From assembly GCA_028280205.1 (NCBI GenBank), contig JANQME010000440.1, forward strand, positions 1 to 5,840: a stretch of DNA of 5,840 bases, in the 5' to 3' direction. Source of the stretch: Longimicrobiales bacterium (GTDB lineage Bacteria; Gemmatimonadota; Gemmatimonadetes; Longimicrobiales; Gaopeijiaceae). The stretch's first letter is position 1; every line of letters begins with the position of its first letter. The translations under genes were made by a program, and so were the position numbers. Shown in pieces: positions 1 to 4,620 of this stretch. Under the pieces are notes generated by a model. The model ran no database searches. It was not told the DNA's origin and saw only the letters and a program-made list of their open reading frames with translations.

Positions 1-348
1 CAGCATGCTCTTGGCCTTCACCGCGGTCCGCACGCCGTGGCGCTCCACGACCCCGTCCAGCACGGCCAGCGCGTCGGAAGCGGACTCCGCCCAGTGGACC
101 CTCGCCCCGTTCGACTCCAGCCGCTCCGCGGCTGCCTCCAGGCAGCGATCGAGGTGCGTGAGCGCGTGCGACTTCACGTCCCTCGCCCAGTCCCGCCATC
201 CCTCGGCGTCGAGGGACGCGAACGCTCTCCGCCGCTTCGCATCGAAGGCGCGAGTCGCGGCGTCCACGGAGTCGCGCATCGCAGGTTCGTTGCGCAATAT
301 ACGCGCCGCCGTACTCCGATACGCTCCGGGGGTCGGCACCGTGCTCAC
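1..348 (-). CDS. lutB: LutB/LldF-type lactate utilization iron-sulfur protein, N-terminal 116 residues only (cut by window edge)
   Basis: LutB is the large iron-sulfur subunit of the cytoplasmic LutABC (LldEFG, YkgEFG) complex, which oxidises lactate to pyruvate. Only the N-terminus is present. It is a helical, charged lead segment followed by the start of the LUD fold, ending in the family-typical stretch VKAKSM (about residues 110-115, as in the VxKSKSM region of LutB/LldF). The ferredoxin-like cysteine clusters would lie beyond the left edge. The start is GTG at 348-346, chosen because it overlaps the lutA stop as GTGA. A weak AAGGGG lies about 9 nt upstream, so initiation probably relies on coupling to lutA. 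Gene order lutA-lutB is that of known lut operons. The assignment rests mostly on the KAKSM motif together with the adjacent lutA; a ferredoxin-type LUD protein of another name is the main alternative. Confidence 0.85.
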   Translation of the reverse strand, partial: MSTVPTPGAYRSTAARILRNEPAMRDSVDAATRAFDAKRRRAFASLDAEGWRDWARDVKSHALTHLDRCLEAAAERLESNGARVHWAESASDALAVLDGVVERHGVRTAVKAKSML

Positions 349-1046
349 GCGGCGACCCCTTGCCACAGGAGGCTGGCGACGTGACGGAAGGGCGGATGGC
401 TGCCGCGGCGGGCGGCACGCCCCGAGAGCTGGAGCAGGCAGCCGCCGTCCGACGAGGTGACGACGTCCGCTTCGGGCAGCGTGTCGAGCTTCCGGTCCGC
501 CATCCCGGCCGAGACCTCGGGCATCTTGGCGCTGAAGAGGCCCCCGAACCCACAGCATTCGTCCGCCGTCTCCCAGCTCCGGACTTCGGCGCCCGCCCGA
601 CGCAGCAGCCGTTCCGGTTCGTCCCGCACCCCGAGCCCGCGCAGCGCGTGGCATCCGTGGTGGTAGGCGACCCGCACCCCGCGGAGTCCGGAGCCGAGCG
701 AGTCGACGCCCAGGACGTGAACGAGGAAGTGGCAGAGCTCCCACGTGCGGTCCGGCCGCCCCTCCTCACCCTCGAGGAGGTGGGGGTAGTGCGTGCGCAT
801 CATGGCGGCGCAGCTCCCCGACGGGAGGACCACGTGCTCCGCGTCGGCGAAGACGGCTGCGGTGTGTCGGGCCATGCGTGCCGCGTCGTCCCGGTATCCG
901 GCGTTGAACGCGGGCTGGCCGCAGCAGGTCTGCTCGGGCGGAACGTACGGCTCCACACCGAGGTGGCGGAGCAGCCGGACCGCGTCCGCGCACGCCTCGG
1001 CGAAGAATGCGTCGCCCAGGCACGTCGCGAAGAGCGCGACCCTCAC
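345..1046 (-). CDS. lutA: LutA/LldE-type (Fe-S)-binding CCG-domain protein, lactate oxidation complex
   Basis: This 233-residue protein matches the usual LutA length (about 240). It has two tandem CCG (heterodisulfide-reductase subunit B-like) domains. The first carries Cys9 in FATCLGD, Cys41-Cys42 in TCCGQPAFNAG and Cys79 in PSGSC. The second carries Cys132 in HHGCH, Cys164-Cys165 in ECCGFGG and Cys203 in GGC. The CCG repeats are expected to bind iron-sulfur clusters and pass electrons during oxidation of lactate to pyruvate in the cytoplasm with LutB and LutC. No signal peptide or membrane segment is seen. The start is GTG at 1046-1044, sharing GTGA with the stop of the upstream membrane gene. 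It places the N-terminus (VRVALFATC) exactly where the family begins. There is no strong Shine-Dalgarno, consistent with translational coupling. The frame stays open upstream to 2456, but that part is antisense-like arginine-rich shadow of the membrane gene. A glycolate oxidase GlcF-like subunit is less likely because the protein is short and adjoins lutB. Confidence 0.93.
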   Translation of the reverse strand: MRVALFATCLGDAFFAEACADAVRLLRHLGVEPYVPPEQTCCGQPAFNAGYRDDAARMARHTAAVFADAEHVVLPSGSCAAMMRTHYPHLLEGEEGRPDRTWELCHFLVHVLGVDSLGSGLRGVRVAYHHGCHALRGLGVRDEPERLLRRAGAEVRSWETADECCGFGGLFSAKMPEVSAGMADRKLDTLPEADVVTSSDGGCLLQLSGRAARRGSHPPFRHVASLLWQGVAA

Positions 1047-2617
1047 GGGCCGACCAGCTCGAAGAGCGCCGCCGACTGCGTCTCGAGCACCAGCGCGTAC
1101 CGATCGTCGTTCAGGAAGTACAGCGAGAGCCGCGGGTTCCGGTACGGCTGCACGACCACCCACCGGACGCCGAAGTGCTCTTTCAGCGCCTGATAGGTGT
1201 CGGTCGTCGTCCCCTCGAGGCACGGCCAGGCGTCGCACGTCCACTCCTGCGTCAGCTCCGACGAGAGGTAGAAGAACTCCCAGTAGCTCTGCGGATCGTG
1301 CGCGTACTGGAAGATCGGGTCCATGCCGCCGAGATACCGGTTGTGTCGGTTGAAGGCAAAGAGGGGACCGAAGTTGTCCCAGCGGGCGTGGAAGACGGGC
1401 TCGCCGGGCTCGCTGTGGGCCCGGAGGTGCTCCGCGATCGGCTGCAGGGTCGTGGCCGGGATCGCGACCGACGCCCGGTTGAGCATGTGGCGGCGCGCGA
1501 ACCAACCGAGGTGCACGGCGAGCAGTACCACGCCGACGACCCGCAGCGGCACCGCCCAGCGCTGCGGACACGTGCCCCCCCGGGCCAGGGCGACCAGGGG
1601 CAGTACGAGGAAGCCGAACGCCACCCACTGCTCCATCGCGCGCCGCGCGGAGAGGAGCGCGAGGCCGAGAAAGGCGGCCGAAAGGCAGAGGCAGAGCACG
1701 AGCAGCGTTGTGCGCGCCTGTCCCAGCCGCGCGAGCCCTCCGGTTCCGGCGGCGCGTGCGGCCATCGCCGCGCCGAAGAGCCATGCCGCCAGGAAGGAGC
1801 CGGCCGAGGCCACGAGCGCGGCGGGCTCGATCGGGGACAGCTCGGCCGCGAAGTTGAGCGGCCGATCCAGCGCCTTCTGAGCGAAGAGCTCCACGAGCTG
1901 CACGTTCAGCAGCGTGGCGGTCGCGACGGGGTCCGGCCGCATCGCCCAGCCGAGCAGAGCTCCCGCGAACGCCGCCGAGACCGCCCGGCGGATGGGAACG
2001 CCGGTGTCGGGTTCGTCGCGAGCAAGGAGTACGGTGACCGGCACGCGCACCACGCCGTAGGCGACCGCGATGAGCGGACCGGCCCAGAAAAGACTGAGGT
2101 GCACCCATGCGACGAGCCACGAGAGCAGGAGCACATGCCACCACCGTCCGCGCACCAGGACGGAAACGAGCGCCACGCTCGCCGCCATGGAGATCACGTG
2201 CGGTCGCACCATGAGATGCCGGAAGAAGACGTTGGGCACGGCCAGGAAGAAGAGCGCCGCCCACCACCCCGGGTGGGGGACGTCGTGCCGACGAAGCACC
2301 CGGAGCACGGTCAGCCCGAGTACCGCCGTGAGGGCGATCGCTGCGGACTGCATGGCGACCGGAACGCTGCCGAGCGCCGCGAAGGGGAGCAGGAGGATGT
2401 GGAAGCCCCACCAGAGGTCCCCCCCAAGATCTCCGATGACGGAGCGCGTGGCCCACGGCAGCGACGTGTCGAACGGGGAGCCCTCCAGATACGCGAGCGC
2501 GTGCCCCACATGATAGAATCCGTCGGGGTCGGCCACGTCCGGGACGAGGGCGAGGTGGCCGAGCCCCACGACCGCGAGGACGATGAGAGGCTGCAGCGCC
2601 GAGGCGCGGTCGCTCAC
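1043..2617 (-). CDS. Polytopic membrane protein, GT-C glycosyltransferase-like (STT3/GT39-type architecture), function unassigned
   Basis: The 524-residue product has about 9-11 hydrophobic helices between residues 10 and 375, followed by a soluble C-terminal domain (about 385-524). The first extracytoplasmic loop holds DPDGFYH (30-36), resembling the acidic catalytic-loop motif of GT-C lipid-linked sugar transferases. Further landmarks are RPHVIS (138-143), a SARR pair (323-326) before a late helix, and a C-terminal WDNFGPLF segment (413-420) with an aromatic DPIFQYAHDPQSYWEFFY stretch (433-450), reminiscent of the post-membrane domain of STT3-like proteins. I infer transfer of a sugar from a polyprenyl carrier to an outer-surface acceptor; donor and acceptor are unknown. 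The start is GTG at 2617-2615, preferred because GGAG lies 9 nt upstream and it follows the regulator stop by 4 nt. An alternative GTG at 2638 would add 7 residues and overlap the regulator. The stop overlaps the lutA start (GTGA). A generic DUF membrane protein with no transferase activity remains possible. Confidence 0.8.
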   Translation of the reverse strand: MSDRASALQPLIVLAVVGLGHLALVPDVADPDGFYHVGHALAYLEGSPFDTSLPWATRSVIGDLGGDLWWGFHILLLPFAALGSVPVAMQSAAIALTAVLGLTVLRVLRRHDVPHPGWWAALFFLAVPNVFFRHLMVRPHVISMAASVALVSVLVRGRWWHVLLLSWLVAWVHLSLFWAGPLIAVAYGVVRVPVTVLLARDEPDTGVPIRRAVSAAFAGALLGWAMRPDPVATATLLNVQLVELFAQKALDRPLNFAAELSPIEPAALVASAGSFLAAWLFGAAMAARAAGTGGLARLGQARTTLLVLCLCLSAAFLGLALLSARRAMEQWVAFGFLVLPLVALARGGTCPQRWAVPLRVVGVVLLAVHLGWFARRHMLNRASVAIPATTLQPIAEHLRAHSEPGEPVFHARWDNFGPLFAFNRHNRYLGGMDPIFQYAHDPQSYWEFFYLSSELTQEWTCDAWPCLEGTTTDTYQALKEHFGVRWVVVQPYRNPRLSLYFLNDDRYALVLETQSAALFELVGP

Positions 2618-2621
2618 CCGC

Positions 2622-3008
2622 TCACGCTCCGGAGGCACCCTGATCCGGGGCCGCAGCAGGTGCGTCGGCGGTGGGCTCCACGTAAGCCCGATACGTCCGA
2701 CCCCAGGCCTGCAGGGCGCGGATCGGCTCGAGCGTCGTGCGCCCGAGCTCGGTGATCTCGTAGTCGACGCGGGGCGGCACCTCCGCGTAGACCGTCCTCG
2801 TCAACAGGCCGTCGGCCTCGAGCTCCCGGAGCTGCTGGGTGAGCATCTTCGCCGTGGTGCGGCCCAGGCTGCGCCGCAGCTCGCCGTGCCGCCAGACGCG
2901 ATCCTTGAGACGCCAGAGGATCGGCATCTTCCACTTGCCGCCGATCACGTCGAGCGCCAGCTCGACCGGGTTGTTGTACGATTTCCCGCGCAGTTCGAAG
3001 CTGGGCAT
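2622..3008 (-). CDS. HxlR (DUF24) family winged helix-turn-helix transcriptional regulator, cysteine-free
   Basis: This 128-residue protein has the full HxlR/DUF24 signature. It has PVELALDVIGGKWKMPIL at 14-31, the first helix and wing lead-in, then the HGELRRSLGRTTAKMLTQQL region at 41-60 (helix-turn-helix, recognition helix about 51-61). ELEADGLLTR follows at 62-71, then the wing with VPPRVDYEITELGR at 77-90. A dimerisation helix at 91-108 and a disordered Ala/Pro-rich tail end the protein. HxlR proteins bind as dimers to inverted repeats, often next to their own gene and a divergent target. The position that is usually Cys in redox-sensing members (before PVE) is Asn here, and the protein has no cysteine at all. 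The start is ATG at 3008-3006, with GGAAAG shortly upstream. It immediately adjoins a candidate operator and is probably autoregulated. It is the first gene of the leftward operon. An upstream in-frame extension to 3536 crosses the divergent promoter and has no family similarity. Confidence 0.93.
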   Translation of the reverse strand: MPSFELRGKSYNNPVELALDVIGGKWKMPILWRLKDRVWRHGELRRSLGRTTAKMLTQQLRELEADGLLTRTVYAEVPPRVDYEITELGRTTLEPIRALQAWGRTYRAYVEPTADAPAAAPDQGASGA

Positions 3009-3106
3009 GGTTTCTTTCCAGATAGTATCTACCCGTAAAGTACATACTACACGCGATCGCCCTGCGGACCCATCTTCCGCGCTCCACCCGGAGCCGGAGG
3101 CATTCG
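3009..3106. promoter_or_regulatory. Divergent intergenic control region between hxlR-like gene and the reductase remnant/DJ-1 pair
   Basis: This 98-bp stretch separates the two diverging transcripts. Its left half (about 3009-3050) is clearly richer in A and T than the rest of the window and holds the inverted repeat described separately. On the minus strand, TACTAT-like and GATACT-like hexamers upstream of the regulator could serve as a -10. On the plus strand, a CATACTAC segment could serve the rightward transcript. No convincing -35 partner at 16-18 bp was found for either, so no promoter hexamers are asserted. The right end carries a strong Shine-Dalgarno (GGAGCCGGAGG, 3090-3100) for the open frame at 3107. 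Confidence 0.6.
3023..3049. promoter_or_regulatory. Candidate HxlR operator: 10-bp inverted repeat, 7-bp spacer
   Basis: The left arm TAGTATCTAC (3023-3032) and the right arm GTACATACTA (3040-3049) are reverse complements at 9 of 10 positions, separated by CCGTAAA. The inner core is TAC-N7-GTA. An inverted repeat of this size and AT content stands out in a GC-rich window. It sits 14 bp upstream of the regulator start codon, where it would overlap the promoter or the transcription start. That position suits autorepression and control of the divergent genes. Binding by this HxlR protein is inferred from position and family habit only. Confidence 0.68.
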
Positions 3107-3379
3107 ATGCGGATCGTGATCGCAGGACGGGGCAGCGTCGGCGAGGCCGACGCCATCGTGCTCGCCACTCCGGCGCACGCCGCGGTCGAAGCGATGACGC
3201 GGATGGCGCCGACGATGGGGCGGATCGTGCTCGACTACACGAACCCGCTCCGCGCGGACTTCTCCGGCCTCGACCACGAGGGTGGGCGCTCCGCCGCCGA
3301 ACGCCTCCAGGAGGCCGCGCCCGATGCCAGGGTGGGTCGCGACTTCGCCCTCGGGCTGCTGCGGGAGGACGGATCATGA
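3107..3379 (+). CDS. Short NADPH-dependent F420 reductase-like Rossmann protein, internally deleted (probable degraded gene)
   Basis: The 90-residue product starts with MRIVIAGRGSVG, a beta strand plus GxGxxG nucleotide-binding loop (residues 7-12). It then jumps directly to ADAIVLATPAHAAVEAM (14-30) and VLDYTNPLRADFSGL (41-55), which are the later beta4 and TNPL segments of F420-dependent NADP reductase-like proteins. GRSAAERLQEAAPDARV (60-76) follows. Family members are about 200-230 residues. Here the section between the glycine loop and the ADAIVLA strand (roughly 45-55 residues) is missing, and most of the C-terminal half after ARV is also absent. The last residues (RDFALGLLR) may be the authentic family C-terminus. 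A strong GGAGG lies 6 nt before the ATG, and the stop overlaps the DJ-1 start (ATGA), so translation and coupling look preserved although the enzyme is very unlikely to work. It may now act as a leader that loads ribosomes onto the DJ-1 gene, or be a pseudogene. Confidence 0.62.
   Translation: MRIVIAGRGSVGEADAIVLATPAHAAVEAMTRMAPTMGRIVLDYTNPLRADFSGLDHEGGRSAAERLQEAAPDARVGRDFALGLLREDGS
3135..3153. repeat. Perfect 8-bp inverted repeat with 3-nt loop inside the reductase remnant
   Basis: GCGTCGGC (3135-3142) and GCCGACGC (3146-3153) are exact reverse complements flanking GAG. The repeat falls exactly where the predicted protein jumps from the GxGxxG loop to the later ADAIVLA strand, i.e. at the inferred deletion junction. 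In GC-rich DNA such a repeat can arise by chance; its position is what makes it notable. Confidence 0.6.
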
Positions 3380-4122
3380 GCGGGAACGTCAACGTGACCC
3401 GGCCGGACCGGCGGAAGCGCGTTCTCATGGTCGCCGCCAACCCGGCGACATCGACGGTCACGGGCTGGCCGGTCGGATTCTGGTGGGCCGAGCTCACGCA
3501 CCCGTACTGGACGTTCTCGGAGGCCGGGTACGACATCGAGATCCGGAGTCCCGACGGTGGCCCCCTGCAGGCGGACGGCTTCAGCGATCCCGAGGACGAG
3601 AGCGGCTACTCCTCGGACGACCTCGTCAGCCTCGGCTTCAAGACCTCGCCGAAGCACGCGGCGCTGCTGGAGCGGACCGAGAGCATCGACGGCGTCGAGC
3701 CGGCCGAGTGGGATGCCCTCTTCCTGGTCGGCGGCCAGTCGTCGATGTTCACCTTCCGCGGCAACGAGAAGGTCCAGGGGCTCGTTCGGGACTTCTACGA
3801 GGCGGACAAGGTGACCGCGCTGGTCTGTCACGCGACCTGCGTGCTACTCGAGACGCACCTTTCTTCGGGTGACCTGCTCGTGGAGGGGAAGACGTGGACG
3901 GGCTTCGCGAACTCCGAAGAGCGTTACGCGGACGACTTCGTGGGACAGCGGCTCCAGCCCTTCTGGATCGAAGACGAGGCACGTGCCCTCGAGGGCACCA
4001 ACTTCATGGTGGACTCGATGTTCCGTGACTTCGCGCTGCGCGACGGACTCCTCGTCACAGGTCAGCAGCAGTTCTCGGGTGGCGCCGCCGCCCGGCTCGT
4101 CGTCGAGGCCCTGGGACGCTGA
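3376..4122 (+). CDS. DJ-1/PfpI family protein (type 1 glutamine amidotransferase-like, Hsp31/glyoxalase III-like)
   Basis: The 248-residue cytoplasmic protein has the DJ-1/PfpI (flavodoxin-like) fold. RVLMVAANPAT (15-25) forms the first strand. GFWWAEL (34-40) carries the conserved acidic residue Glu39 that pairs with the nucleophile in this superfamily. IRSPDGG (56-62) and LFLVGGQSSM (115-124) follow. The nucleophile elbow is ALVCHATC (148-155), with Cys151-His152. VTGQQQFSGG (227-236) is the C-terminal signature. The length and the FWWAEL/SPDGG features fit the Hsp31-like branch, whose members act as chaperones or as glutathione-independent glyoxalases converting methylglyoxal or glyoxal to lactate or glycolate. 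Catalysis is inferred here. The start is ATG at 3376 with GGGAGG 7 nt upstream, and it overlaps the preceding stop as ATGA. Sites unlike the commonest family sequences are GGQSSM instead of GGHGxM, and TGQQQFS instead of TGQNPxS. It is likely co-transcribed from the divergent control region under the HxlR regulator. Confidence 0.9.
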   Translation: MSGNVNVTRPDRRKRVLMVAANPATSTVTGWPVGFWWAELTHPYWTFSEAGYDIEIRSPDGGPLQADGFSDPEDESGYSSDDLVSLGFKTSPKHAALLERTESIDGVEPAEWDALFLVGGQSSMFTFRGNEKVQGLVRDFYEADKVTALVCHATCVLLETHLSSGDLLVEGKTWTGFANSEERYADDFVGQRLQPFWIEDEARALEGTNFMVDSMFRDFALRDGLLVTGQQQFSGGAAARLVVEALGR

Positions 4123-4132
4123 CCCGAGCTCG

Positions 4133-4540
4133 TCAGCCCGCCTCGCCTCCCGGCTTCGGGAAGAACTGGTCGATCAGCACGGGATTGCCGTCCGGGTCCT
4201 CGAAGGCGATCGACGCGGGGCCGGTCTCGTTCGGGTCGAGATCGGTCGTGAGCTCCACACCCGCTTCGAGCAGTCGTTCGCGGAGTTTCCGGATGTCCGT
4301 GAATTCGGAGAGTTGCTCGGCGCTCTGGGTCAGGCCCGGATTGAACGTGAGGATGTTCTTCTCGAAGAGCCCCTGGAACAGCCCGATCACGGTGCTTCCA
4401 TTGAGCATGATCAGGTAGTGCTCTCCGTCGCCGCCCGTCTTCCGGAAGCCGAGCCTCTCGTAGAACTCCCTCGACACGCCGAGGTCGCTCACGGCGAGGC
4501 TGATCGAGAACGCGCCGAGCTCCATCCCGTCCTGACTCAT
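4133..4540 (-). CDS. VOC superfamily (glyoxalase/bleomycin-resistance fold) protein
   Basis: The 135-residue protein is a single VOC unit of two beta-alpha-beta-beta-beta modules. The first module has FSISLAVSDLGVSREFYERLGF (11-32) and IMLNGSTVIGLFQG (44-57). The second has DIRKLRERLLEAGVELTTD (82-100) and IAFEDPDGNPVLIDQF (111-126), where FEDPDGNP is the hallmark turn. VOC proteins include glyoxalase I, fosfomycin-modifying enzymes, dioxygenases and drug-binding proteins. No catalytic class can be assigned. The usual first-strand His is Ser (around 12-14), and the place of the final metal-binding Glu reads IDQ, so a canonical metal site is not apparent. The start is ATG at 4540-4538 with GAGGAG 4 nt upstream. 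The gene runs convergent to the DJ-1 gene with only 10 bp between the stops. It lies 70 bp downstream of the ankyrin gene on the same strand, so the two may share a transcript. Confidence 0.88.
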   Translation of the reverse strand: MSQDGMELGAFSISLAVSDLGVSREFYERLGFRKTGGDGEHYLIMLNGSTVIGLFQGLFEKNILTFNPGLTQSAEQLSEFTDIRKLRERLLEAGVELTTDLDPNETGPASIAFEDPDGNPVLIDQFFPKPGGEAG

Positions 4541-4602
4541 CGTACTCCTCTTCGCGGGGGCGCCCTTCCTGTGCAGAGCTCCGTGGGGCGGGGACGGTAG
4601 AC

Positions 4603-4620
4603 GACGCCCTTCAGGGCGAC
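4603..4620 (-). terminator. GC-rich hairpin overlapping the ankyrin-gene stop codon, weak terminator candidate
   Basis: On the minus strand CGCCC (4618-4614), a TGAA loop and GGGCG (4609-4605) form a 5-bp GC stem. One further outer pair beyond a mismatch extends it to 4603-4620. The TGA stop of the ankyrin gene lies in the loop side of this structure. No run of T follows, so intrinsic termination is doubtful. It could equally stabilise the mRNA end between the ankyrin and VOC genes, or be chance. Confidence 0.25.

Noticed and set aside
1047..2456. Upstream extension of lutA, suggesting a large fusion protein
   Set aside because: The extension is Arg/Ala-rich and lies in a different frame of the membrane gene. 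The LutA family begins exactly at the GTG in the GTGA overlap.
1007..2755. Long plus-strand open frame (over 580 codons) opposite the membrane protein gene
   Set aside because: The product is a low-complexity run of Arg, Glu, Gly, His and Pro with no fold markers. It is the expected antisense shadow in GC-rich DNA, and the minus-strand frame gives coherent membrane helices.
2839..3375. N-terminal extension of the DJ-1 protein
   Set aside because: It is antisense to the regulator and has no family similarity. The ATG at 3376 has a good ribosome-binding site and gives the normal family length.
3009..3536. N-terminal extension of the HxlR regulator through the divergent region
   Set aside because: It would cross the promoter, the inverted repeat and the opposite-strand genes. 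HxlR proteins start close to the chosen ATG.
4123..4132. CGAGCTCG palindrome between the convergent DJ-1 and VOC stops as a bidirectional terminator
   Set aside because: It is only 8 bp, with no loop and no T-tract. It could not form a stable terminator hairpin and is likely chance.
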